A DNA stretch of 64,000 nt from JAJRVM01 sp041752115. Its GTDB lineage: Bacteria; Planctomycetota; Planctomycetia; Pirellulales; Pirellulaceae. Numbering within the stretch: the stretch's first letter is position 1; every line of letters starts with the position of its first letter. Shown piece after piece: positions 52,399 to 60,470 of the stretch. The stretch is from assembly GCA_041752115.1 (NCBI GenBank), contig JBGSHS010000177.1:62001-126000 (forward strand). Reading direction: 5' to 3'. Below the pieces are notes generated by a model. The model saw nothing but the letters and a program-made list of their open reading frames with translations. It was not told where the DNA came from and searched no databases. The position numbers and the translations under genes are program-made.

Positions 52399-53928
52399 AT
52401 GCCAGATCGCCTTCCCACTCGCCTCGCAGCACTCCTTTGGCTGGCAGCCGTCAGCTGCGTGGCGTCGATCACTGCCGCAGCCGAACGATTGCCTAATATC
52501 GTGTACATCCTGGCCGATGATCTCGGGTATGCCGAACTTGGCTGTTACGGGCAGACCAAGATCAGGACGCCCAACATCGATCAGCTGGCTGCCGAGGGCT
52601 TGCGATTCACACAGCACTACTGCGGCAATGCCGTGTGTGCTCCCTCGCGCTGCGTGCTGATGACCGGAAAACATCCGGGACATGCTTACGTGCGCGATAA
52701 TCGCAGCACAAATGACCTCCCCAAGGAAATCGTGGACCGATATGGACTCGAGTTTCCCGGGCAGGAGCCGATCCCCGCCGAGGAATTCACGATGGCCGAA
52801 TTGCTCAAGCAGAGAGGCTACGCCACCGCGGCGATTGGCAAATGGGGACTCGGTAACTTTGGCACCTCAGGCGAACCGAACAAGCAGGGATTCGACCTGT
52901 TCTTCGGCTATAACTGCCAGGCTCATGCGCACAGCTATTATCCCGGCCATCTGTGGCGCAATGACCAGAAGGTCCCACTGAACAACAACCCGCCGATCCC
53001 CGGTCACGCCCGACTGCCCGAAGGCGCCGATCCTTCCGATCCCGCCTCGTACAACATGTTCAAAGGTCAGGACTATGCTCCCGACCGGATGCTCGACGCC
53101 GCACTGCAGTTCATGCGCGATCACCAGAACCAGCCGTTTCTGCTGTACTTCCCCTCGACGATTCCTCACGTGGCCTTACAGATTCCCGATAAGGAGCTGA
53201 AACCGTATCTTGGCCAGTGGGAGGAAACGCCGTTTCTCGGGAACGGCTATACCCCGCACCAAACTCCTCGGGCTGCTTACGCCGCCATGATCAGTCGGCT
53301 CGACCGGGACACCGGACTGCTGATGAAACAGCTCCAGGAACTCGGACTCGACAACGATACGCTCGTCCTTTTTTCTTCCGACAACGGCACGACGCACCTC
53401 GACAAAGAAGTCGATGCCAGGTTCTTCGAGAGTGTCGGTCCGCTGCGCGGACTCAAGGGAAGCCTGTACGAAGGGGGCATTCGCGTACCGCTGATCGCTC
53501 GGTGGCCAGGCAAGATCAAGCCATCCACGACCACCGATCATATCTGCGGGTTCTGTGATGTAATGCCCACCATCGCCGAGCTGATCGGCGTCGAACCACC
53601 GCCTGGCATCGACGGTATCAGCTTTGCCCCCACTCTGTTGGGCGCAGCGGAGCGTCAGGAGAAGCATGGCTACATGTATTGGGAGTTTCCCGGATACGGT
53701 GGCCAGCAGGCGGTGCGGATGGGAGACTGGAAGGGGATTCGCCAGGCCATGCTGCGTCGTGACAACGACAATCCGCTGAAGATCGAGCTCTATGATCTTG
53801 GGTCCGATATCAGCGAGTCGCAGGACGTCTCCACCGAACATCCGGATGTCGTGGCTCGCCTTCGTCAGATCATGGCAGATCAGCACACGCCCAGCAGTGT
53901 CTTTCCGATGCCACCGCTCGACAAATGA
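52399..53928 (+). CDS. Secreted sulfatase (formylglycine type)
   Basis: 509 residues from the ATG at 52399, which follows GTGGAGGATATCC and starts a signal peptide (MPDRLPTRLAALLWLAAVSC). The sulfatase fold begins LPNIVYILADDLGYAELGCY, giving metal-binding Asp pair DD. The modification site is C80 in NAVCAPSRCVLMTGKHPG (C-x-PSR), normally converted to formylglycine. Later: AAIGKWGLG (Lys), LVLFSSDNGTTHLDKE (Asp-Asn metal ligands), GGIRVPLIARWPGKIK, and a C-terminal LYDLGSDISESQDVSTEHPD. It would remove sulfate from exported glycans in the periplasm, as in many planctomycetes. An activating enzyme gene is not in the window. Probably not in operon with the upstream gene (repeat D lies between). 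Confidence 0.92.
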   Translation: MPDRLPTRLAALLWLAAVSCVASITAAAERLPNIVYILADDLGYAELGCYGQTKIRTPNIDQLAAEGLRFTQHYCGNAVCAPSRCVLMTGKHPGHAYVRDNRSTNDLPKEIVDRYGLEFPGQEPIPAEEFTMAELLKQRGYATAAIGKWGLGNFGTSGEPNKQGFDLFFGYNCQAHAHSYYPGHLWRNDQKVPLNNNPPIPGHARLPEGADPSDPASYNMFKGQDYAPDRMLDAALQFMRDHQNQPFLLYFPSTIPHVALQIPDKELKPYLGQWEETPFLGNGYTPHQTPRAAYAAMISRLDRDTGLLMKQLQELGLDNDTLVLFSSDNGTTHLDKEVDARFFESVGPLRGLKGSLYEGGIRVPLIARWPGKIKPSTTTDHICGFCDVMPTIAELIGVEPPPGIDGISFAPTLLGAAERQEKHGYMYWEFPGYGGQQAVRMGDWKGIRQAMLRRDNDNPLKIELYDLGSDISESQDVSTEHPDVVARLRQIMADQHTPSSVFPMPPLDK

Positions 53929-53974
53929 CTATCGTAGCCATCGATCGTTGCTCTACGTGCAAAGGTATCCAAGC

Positions 53975-54264
53975 ATGAAACTGCAGATCTCTACCTGGGT
54001 TGCGGGCCTGCTGGCCTGTGGTATGGGCGTGGCTTTGCTGGGCAGCGTGAAGATCGCACTGGCACAGCGTCTGAAGATTGACGAAGCGCGGGTCGGTGGT
54101 CTGGTATCGATGTGGTCGGCGGGATCGGCTGGTCGGTGATCCCCATTTTGATCGGTGCCTATGCACGCAAGACAAGCATCCAACGAGGCTTCCTGATCGC
54201 TGTGGGCGCAGCCGTTGGACTCCCTGTGATGACGGTCATGCTGCATCTGGCCTCCACCAGGTGA
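53975..54264 (+). pseudogene. Degraded MFS-type transporter remnant
   Basis: The frame from an ATG at 53975 codes MKLQISTWVAGLLACGMGVA and ALLGSVKIALAQRLKIDEAR, which looks like the first helix of a major-facilitator transporter, and stops at 54139. In a second frame the sequence continues as GWSVIPILIGAYARKTSIQR and GFLIAVGAAVGLPVMTVMLH, an internal or C-terminal membrane segment, ending at 54264. A full transporter has about 400 residues, so both a frameshift and a large deletion are needed. It follows the sulfatase by 46 bp. A pseudogene is the best explanation. Confidence 0.6.
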
Positions 54265-54405
54265 GAGCCGCACGAGAAACGTGGCGGGCATGGCTGGCAA
54301 GATGGCAATTCGAAGAGGGAGTCCAGCTCGAGGAGTTCGGCGGCGGGGGGGCTTCCGAACGGGGGTTTCTTCCGAACGGGCGGCTGGTGCCGTAGAATGA
54401 CATGT

Positions 54406-54669
54406 ATGAAACCCGCAAAGCGACCAGAGCAACTAGAACGATTTGACGAAACAGACGATTGCGAGGACCCGTGGATCGAGTGGTATCGGCTCACGCCCCA
54501 GCAACGATGGGAAGAGTCGAAGAAGAACTGGCAATTCTATCTCCAAGTTGGAGGGTCGCTTGATCCCGAACCCGATAGTCAAAGTCCTTTCGACTCTGTC
54601 ATGCCACGAGGTCAGGCACCTGCTTATGGGCGGGCAGGCGTGCGTGTTTTACGGCGCGGCGGAGTTTAG
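54406..54669 (+). CDS. Small protein overlapping the nucleotidyltransferase gene (possible antitoxin-like partner)
   Basis: 87 residues from the ATG at 54406 (54397 is an alternative). It is strongly charged with conserved-looking blocks: LTPQQRWEESKKNWQFYLQ, GGSLDPEPDSQSPF, and AYGRAGVRVLRRGGV at the C-terminus. I recall small ORFs with such 'SLDPEPD-x-QSPF' and 'GRxGVRVLRR' segments next to nucleotidyltransferase genes. The last ~110 bp overlap the start of the nucleotidyltransferase in a different frame, so the two are translated together. A regulatory or antitoxin role is inferred only from this arrangement. Confidence 0.6.
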   Translation: MKPAKRPEQLERFDETDDCEDPWIEWYRLTPQQRWEESKKNWQFYLQVGGSLDPEPDSQSPFDSVMPRGQAPAYGRAGVRVLRRGGV

Positions 54670-55318
54670 TCGAGACTGCGACATAGTGATTGTCGCGGAC
54701 GAAGCCAACCTGAAGCGATTGGCTTCGGCGCTCGATGAGTTGAAGGCTACCTGCATTGCTGTTCCGCCGGCCGATTGGAGCTACCTGGATCGCGGACACG
54801 CCATCCACTTCCGTTGTCACCATCCTGACGCCTCCGGTATTCGACTTGACGTGATGACGAAGATGCGAGGCTGTGATGGCTTTGAATCCCTCTGGGAACG
54901 CCGCACGACCATTCAGGACGCCGACGGTGTTATCTACGAATTGCTTGGCATCGAAGACCTGGTGAAGGCCAAGAAGACACAACGCGACAAAGACTGGCCC
55001 ATGATCCGACGGCTCGTCGACGCTCACTATCACCAGTACTGTAAAGAACCGACGGCGGCCCGTGTTCGCTTCTGGCTGCGCGAATCCCGAACACCAGAGA
55101 CACTCATTCGCCTCGCCGCGCAATACCCGGAAATCGTGCCAGAGATGATTCGAATTCGGCCGCTCGTAGCCGAAACGATCAGTGCCAGCCACTCTGCACT
55201 CGCGGCGGAACTGGAGAAGGAACGACGTGGGGAAGTGGAGGCCGACAAAGACTATTGGCGTCCTCTGGTAAGAGAACTTGAGGCAATGCGTCTGGCGAAG
55301 CACAAACGGAACAACTGA
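54560..55318 (+). CDS. AbiEii/MNT-like nucleotidyltransferase
   Basis: 252 residues from a TTG at 54560. This start was chosen because TTGGAGGG lies 5 bp ahead and the fold begins straight after (IVKVLSTLSCHEVRHLLMGG). The nucleotidyltransferase motif is GGQACVFYGAAEFSRDCDIV (G-G-x... D-x-D; metal Asp in DCDIV), followed by KRLASALDELKA, GIRLDVMTKMRGCDGFESLW and LLGIEDLVKAKKTQRDKDWP. The C-terminal ~100 residues are helical and charged. Enzymes of this fold transfer nucleotides to proteins or RNA and often act as toxins with a small partner, here the overlapping upstream gene. Not known to be a toxin from sequence alone. Confidence 0.75.
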   Translation: MIPNPIVKVLSTLSCHEVRHLLMGGQACVFYGAAEFSRDCDIVIVADEANLKRLASALDELKATCIAVPPADWSYLDRGHAIHFRCHHPDASGIRLDVMTKMRGCDGFESLWERRTTIQDADGVIYELLGIEDLVKAKKTQRDKDWPMIRRLVDAHYHQYCKEPTAARVRFWLRESRTPETLIRLAAQYPEIVPEMIRIRPLVAETISASHSALAAELEKERRGEVEADKDYWRPLVRELEAMRLAKHKRNN

Positions 55319-55343
55319 TTCACCCACCCGGCAACCTCCCGCG

Positions 55344-56117
55344 CTAGGGGGCCCTTTCCAGATCCTCATCCTGAGTACGTTGAAACCGAGACGGCGTTCC
55401 GCTCGTATCGCGAAGATTGCGAAGCTCCAACGTGTCCTCGGTGATCTCGATCACCTGATAACGCTCGGTGGGCGCCAACTCCGTCCCGGCGCGACCGAAC
55501 CAGGCGTAGGCGGTGTCCCGATCCCCATACTGCCAGATCTGGAATCGACTGCCATCAAACGCCCATTCCATGTATCCGCGCTCAAACCCGGACGTCGAAC
55601 GCCACCGTGCGGTACCATCAGAACGGAAGTTCAGCAGGTTTCCCTTCGTACCCTTCCAGGTCCCAACCATCGGCCGCAGGCGATCGTCAGGTGGCCAGGC
55701 AGTGCGAAGCCCGGGCGCGTTGGCGGGTATCCAGTGATTCACGTACGTCGCAAAGTGCCCCGCATAGAGCACCATCACCGGGCGATACACGCCGCCGATC
55801 CTTTTGAGGTTGCTCTGGCCGGTAACGCGGTACTCCAATTCCGACAGGGCAATGAACGGCCCTATGCTCACCACGCACAGGACGACAAATGTCGCTAGCG
55901 ATGCTGCTGCGAAGAGCGATGCGCGCCATAGCTGGGAGGCCTTAACGTTCCGATAAGTAGACCTGCAGGCAAGAGCGAAGCAGACAACGCTCAGCAGGAA
56001 GATCACGTAGTGCGGGCACTTCCGTATCGCAACGATGACGCCTCCCAGTCCCACCATACAAACCAGAATGGCGAGCATCGAGAACTGATACCACCGACGA
56101 ATCACGGCCTCTCCCAT
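55344..56117 (-). CDS. Membrane protein with C-terminal lipocalin-like domain
   Basis: 257 residues from the ATG at 56117; a TTG at 56171 would add 18 residues without a ribosome site. Three hydrophobic segments are seen: MLAILVCMVGLGGVIVAI, HYVIFLLSVVCFALACRS and LFAAASLATFVVLCVVSIGP. The remaining ~120 residues are beta-rich and presumably periplasmic or cytoplasmic: MVGTWKGTKGNLLNFRSDGT, ARWRSTSGFERGYMEWAFDG, YQVIEITEDTLELRN. The WxG and NxxSDGT pattern resembles lipocalin-like or DUF-type domains that bind small ligands. Convergent with the nucleotidyltransferase. Function unknown. Confidence 0.65.
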   Translation of the reverse strand: MGEAVIRRWYQFSMLAILVCMVGLGGVIVAIRKCPHYVIFLLSVVCFALACRSTYRNVKASQLWRASLFAAASLATFVVLCVVSIGPFIALSELEYRVTGQSNLKRIGGVYRPVMVLYAGHFATYVNHWIPANAPGLRTAWPPDDRLRPMVGTWKGTKGNLLNFRSDGTARWRSTSGFERGYMEWAFDGSRFQIWQYGDRDTAYAWFGRAGTELAPTERYQVIEITEDTLELRNLRDTSGTPSRFQRTQDEDLERAP

Positions 56118-56255
56118 TCCGGCCGTAGCCGCACAATGAACCGATGCGATGATTTGGCCAAGGTCACTCAATGACGACAGGTCACATTTTACTGCGAAGA
56201 AGAACAGGAGACGATCGTTCTCCCTCGCTTACGCTTCGGGCTACCATTTCAGCGA

Positions 56256-59200
56256 TCACTTCCCGTCGACCGCCTGTTGAAGAAACGTCTTGAGCGGTCC
56301 GACAGGAAGAGCAAAGCCAGCCCCTTCGATGTTTCCTTTTAGCGAAATGAGACCGATCACACAGCCGTGCTCGTTGAACAAGGGCCCTCCGCTGTTGCCG
56401 GGATTGATGGCTGCTGAGATCTGAATGTACCGCTGTCCTTCAATCTCCCGCTGCGGATTGCTCACAATGCCGGTAGTCATCGTCCGGTTGAGGATCTGAT
56501 CGCCCAGTCCCGGGTCTCCAATCACGGTGACGGACTCACCGGTGTCAACACGATCGTCCGGTGAAAAGTGAACGTGAACCAGATCCCGCGACGGCTCGAT
56601 TTTGAGCAGCGCCACGTCAAGTGCAGGGTCAATACGTATGATCTGGGCGGGCGTTCTGAGCGGAGCAAACTCTTCGGCACCGGGTGTGGAGTTATAAACG
56701 ACCTCGATGGAATCGGCGGCATCGACCACATGAGCCGAGGTGAGCACGTATCCGGTGCTCCCGATGAAGAAACCGGTGCCGGAAGTCACATCGGTCAACA
56801 CAGATACCACGGCGTCCAGATACTTTTTGCCGATGTCGCGCGCTGTGAAAGTACTCTTCGCATCGTGTGGATTGAGCGCCTCGAGCTGCGGTCTCGGCAC
56901 CGTCTTCGCTTTCGGCTCAACCTCCGGTGTGGGCGGCTGCGGTTTGGCGCGATGAGCGAGCTCCTGCAGAGTGAGCTTGAGCGGAACGGCGCGCAGATAG
57001 CGTCCTGTGGGATCGGAGCACACGAATACGAGATTCCGGCCGCTGGGAGAAAAGAACAATTGCTCCACTGTCACGTCGCCCAGGCCACCCTCGCGCAGCA
57101 ACAGCTTGTTCTCCAGCAACTTGCCCGTTTCCCGGTGGAACAGCACGGCCGAGCCGCTCCCGGGTACCGCGACGATAGGCAGCAACGGATGAAAGGCCAG
57201 TTCGGTCGTAACCGCTCGATCCTTGGTCTCGTAGACCACTCCGGGAGCACTCAGGCTATCCGTTCGCCACCCCTTGAGGTTCTTGGAGTGCATCGGCGTC
57301 CCGACAAAAGACAGGTAAGTCAGGCGCTGGCCATCGGCCGACATGCGGATTCCCTTTCCATTTCCGCCTGCCTGCCGAACTACCTCACGCAATCGAATGC
57401 GACTGCCGATATTCCAGCTCAAGAGCAGGTCCACGTGGCCGTATTCGGGAATCTCGATCAATCGCCAGTCAGGATTAATGTGGAAGCTGCTCCCACGCTC
57501 GTAGAGATCCTTGTATCCCGTATAGAGACGTTTACCATCCGGCGAGACTTCGACCCACGTTCCGAGAATCCCCGGTGCTTGGACACGACCTGTCGCCTCG
57601 TCGACCGTCAATACCGTGTAGCGAGGGAGCTCCATGGCGTGCTTGATCGCCACGAAGCTCTTCGCGCTGGTCGGACTGATTGCCAGGTCGGTGACTTCCA
57701 AAACCTGCAACTCGTCCGTCGCCAAGGGAATCTCCCGCCTGACTTTCATCTTCCGCTTATCGATGATCTGCAGAGCGGGGTTGCCGCCCCGGACGACACC
57801 GAGATACACATCCGCCCGCTCTTCGATGAATTCGTACGAGTTGGGAAGGGTGCGGATTTCCGTCACAGTAATGCCATCATCCGCCAGGATCCGCAGCGAG
57901 TTACCCTGCAATAGCAGCATCTGTTCACGATCGTAACTGTTGGAAATCGCGAACCGATCGACAACCAGATCGACCTTGGCAACTTTGTCGAGCTTCGCAA
58001 GATCTCCGCCCACGGAAGCGGCCAGGTCTTGGTCCACAACTTCCAGTTTCGGGCGAACGAATGTGACTTCGCCACCCTGCTTCACCCGAATCTTGAGTTC
58101 GTGCACGCCGACCTGATCGGCACTGGGAGTCCACCGGAAGTCCCCTTCCGGCGTCAAGGACACTCCGGGCAATTGTGACATCAGTGCCACGGACATTTCT
58201 TTGGAGACCGTCAGCTGGAACTGGAATAACTGTCCGGCAACGATCCTGGACGGAAAACCCTTCGCCAGGCTGTCGGTCCACGTCGAGCCGGCCCCATGAT
58301 CGGTATCGTCACTCGACTCCGCTTCCGGCGACGTCACGGCGACGCCCTGGTCCGACGAGGACGAGCTTGCTCCATGGGGCGAGAAAGCTGCCGTATCCGC
58401 GGCCAGTACCATTCCTCCCTCGCCTGTCAATACGAACAGGAAGAGTCGGTCCTGGTGAGTGCAAGCCACGGGGTGATCAAGGTAGTAATCCCTCGTGCGA
58501 TACAGATGACGGTACACCTTGTGGAAGTCTTTGCTGGGTATCGGATACGTAACCGTTCGCTGCCCGATGTCTGTGAGCTTGAGGTCGAGTCGATGAGCCG
58601 TGAGTAAGCCGTCCGTCAGGGAGTAGAGCAGTTTCTGTGAGACATCTGGCACGATCAGCATCCCCAGATCCTTCTCCAACTGAGTGATCGGAACTCCGGC
58701 AAAGACAGCATTGGCCGAGATCCAAAAACTGCCCGAAGAGACCTGATATACGAACGGCGTCTGCGAAATTCCGCCGCGAAACACGGGCTCCGGTTTGCCT
58801 TGAGCAGAAAGATACTCCGAATACCGGAAGGCGGTCATATCTCCCGATGGGCTCAGCTGAAAGGAACCTTGAGTCATGACGATTTGTCCGTCGTAACTGA
58901 CCGTTGCTTCGGGAGCGTGAGAAAGCAGGCGGCACGTGTCCGCCTTCGCGTCCACCACAAACACGTGGCTGTCCTGGTAGGATGCCTGCCGTCCGGGACC
59001 GTGACACGTGACGACGAGTTCACCACGGTAGTTCTGGCCGCCCGGTGCGGAGATATGAACAACATTCGGCTTACCCGCCTTCAATTCGTTCACTTGCCTC
59101 CAATCACCCCCCTGCTCAAAAACGCTGATAGTCCCCTGGCCGTGGTTGGAAACAAACAGCTTGTTGTCGCGACAGAGAATGCACCGCGGGGCAACCGTCG

Positions 59201-60137
59201 CGATCGAAGTAGCGATCTTGCTGTCGAAGACGTCATAGACCGTGAGCTGATTATCCGCCTGATGTGAGATCGCGAGGTACCGTCCGTCTTCGGTCATAGC
59301 CATGCTGGTGGCCGGGCTCTCCAGCAGCAGCGACTCGAAGGCAACCGTCGTCGGTGGCTCTGGCTTCGTCCGTGTCTCGGCAGCAGCGTTCACGTCCTCC
59401 TCTGCGGCAGCATTCGACTCCTCCGCCGCCACAGCACCCGGTCCTGCCGCTGACGAATCTTGTGGCTCCGCTTCAGGACCAGGCGATTGGGGCGGTGGCT
59501 CTTGATCGGCCTTCGGAGCAGCAACCGGTGCGTCAGGCAGAGCCGCTTGTTCAGCTGGTGCAGGCGGATCAAGCGGCACGATCTCCGGGACGTCTGCCTG
59601 CGGAGCTGCAGACGAGTCAGGGCTCTTCTTATCCTGTGGTGGCTGCTGGATCGGGAATGCCTGCGGCGAATTCCTTACCGGCTCCTCGTCGACCAAGGCA
59701 ACACGCGGCGCGGGGGGATTGGGTGTCGCTCGCAGCGATTTACCGACCAGCAAATAGGCGGCCATGAGAATGGCAACTACCAGAAGCGTGCCGAGGCCGC
59801 CGGCGCAGAACAACAGCCACGCTGGCCAACTCTCCTGCGGCACAATGAACGCCGGCTTCGCAACGGCCGGCGGGATCGGACCAGCCACCGGTGGCGTCAG
59901 CGGTGCAACGACGGGCGGAGGCAGCGAGGGTCCCACGACGCGTGGCTTCTGCTGTTCCACCTGGAAAAATCCTACCGGATCAACACCACTCTCGTTGTCC
60001 GGTGCGACCTGGCTATCGCTTGCCAGAGGCACTTCGATCCGGCTGCGGCACTGCGGGCACCGAACCCGCTTTCCCGCGTACTTGGACTTCACACGCGTTT
60101 GGAACGAACAGGCTGGGCACTGGACGGGAATCGACAT
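56256..60137 (-). CDS. Large zinc-finger / beta-propeller / trypsin-like serine protease protein
   Basis: 1293 residues; the ATG at 60137 has GGAGGCAAATC upstream. N-terminus: an MJ0042-like zinc finger (CPAC at 7-10, CPQC at 27-30). A TM helix is near 107-130 (WLLFCAGGLGTLLVVAILMA). Then comes a Pro/Ala/Glu-rich disordered segment to ~250. Residues ~270-1090 look like two beta-propellers of WD-like blades (YLAISHQADNQLTVYDVFDS, VSPDGKRLYTGYKDLYERGS). Residues ~1105-1290 are an HtrA-like protease with H1136 (TSAHVVDAAD), D1174 (PALDVALLKI) and S1249 (NPGNSGGPL). No PDZ domain follows. It is likely an anchored surface protease or sensor. The architecture appears uncommon. Confidence 0.85.
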   Translation of the reverse strand: MSIPVQCPACSFQTRVKSKYAGKRVRCPQCRSRIEVPLASDSQVAPDNESGVDPVGFFQVEQQKPRVVGPSLPPPVVAPLTPPVAGPIPPAVAKPAFIVPQESWPAWLLFCAGGLGTLLVVAILMAAYLLVGKSLRATPNPPAPRVALVDEEPVRNSPQAFPIQQPPQDKKSPDSSAAPQADVPEIVPLDPPAPAEQAALPDAPVAAPKADQEPPPQSPGPEAEPQDSSAAGPGAVAAEESNAAAEEDVNAAAETRTKPEPPTTVAFESLLLESPATSMAMTEDGRYLAISHQADNQLTVYDVFDSKIATSIATVAPRCILCRDNKLFVSNHGQGTISVFEQGGDWRQVNELKAGKPNVVHISAPGGQNYRGELVVTCHGPGRQASYQDSHVFVVDAKADTCRLLSHAPEATVSYDGQIVMTQGSFQLSPSGDMTAFRYSEYLSAQGKPEPVFRGGISQTPFVYQVSSGSFWISANAVFAGVPITQLEKDLGMLIVPDVSQKLLYSLTDGLLTAHRLDLKLTDIGQRTVTYPIPSKDFHKVYRHLYRTRDYYLDHPVACTHQDRLFLFVLTGEGGMVLAADTAAFSPHGASSSSSDQGVAVTSPEAESSDDTDHGAGSTWTDSLAKGFPSRIVAGQLFQFQLTVSKEMSVALMSQLPGVSLTPEGDFRWTPSADQVGVHELKIRVKQGGEVTFVRPKLEVVDQDLAASVGGDLAKLDKVAKVDLVVDRFAISNSYDREQMLLLQGNSLRILADDGITVTEIRTLPNSYEFIEERADVYLGVVRGGNPALQIIDKRKMKVRREIPLATDELQVLEVTDLAISPTSAKSFVAIKHAMELPRYTVLTVDEATGRVQAPGILGTWVEVSPDGKRLYTGYKDLYERGSSFHINPDWRLIEIPEYGHVDLLLSWNIGSRIRLREVVRQAGGNGKGIRMSADGQRLTYLSFVGTPMHSKNLKGWRTDSLSAPGVVYETKDRAVTTELAFHPLLPIVAVPGSGSAVLFHRETGKLLENKLLLREGGLGDVTVEQLFFSPSGRNLVFVCSDPTGRYLRAVPLKLTLQELAHRAKPQPPTPEVEPKAKTVPRPQLEALNPHDAKSTFTARDIGKKYLDAVVSVLTDVTSGTGFFIGSTGYVLTSAHVVDAADSIEVVYNSTPGAEEFAPLRTPAQIIRIDPALDVALLKIEPSRDLVHVHFSPDDRVDTGESVTVIGDPGLGDQILNRTMTTGIVSNPQREIEGQRYIQISAAINPGNSGGPLFNEHGCVIGLISLKGNIEGAGFALPVGPLKTFLQQAVDGK

Positions 60138-60251
60138 GATTTGCCTCCGCTCACGTCAGACCCGCGCCCCTCTCGACACGGATCGTGGTCCATTTTCCAA
60201 CATTCTGAGGCAGATGTCGAGCTTCATCCCGGGAATTTACCTCCCGCCGTC

Positions 60252-60335
60252 GCGACGTAGCGCGGACTTCAGTCCGCAACCGCCCCGCGTAAACCGTTAC
60301 CGTCGCGTTGTAGCGCGAACCTCAGTCCGCGACCG
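60252..60335. repeat. Two further copies of palindromic repeat C
   Basis: GTAGCGCGGACTTCAGTCCG (60257 on) and GTAGCGCGAACCTCAGTCCG (60309 on). They keep the same layout as the 10.5-kb pair with changed stem bases; the second has one or two mismatches in its stem. They lie between the GH51 gene's 3' end and the large protease gene's promoter. Confidence 0.65.
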
Positions 60336-60470
60336 CCCCCCACCAACCGCCAACCATCAAGAACACCATGCCAACATCCTCCGCTGCTCATCCATTTCAT
60401 CATCGCGAACCTCAGTCGTCCTCTACCGCCTGAACGTGATGGACTGCTCCGTTCGCCGTCACACCGTCGC

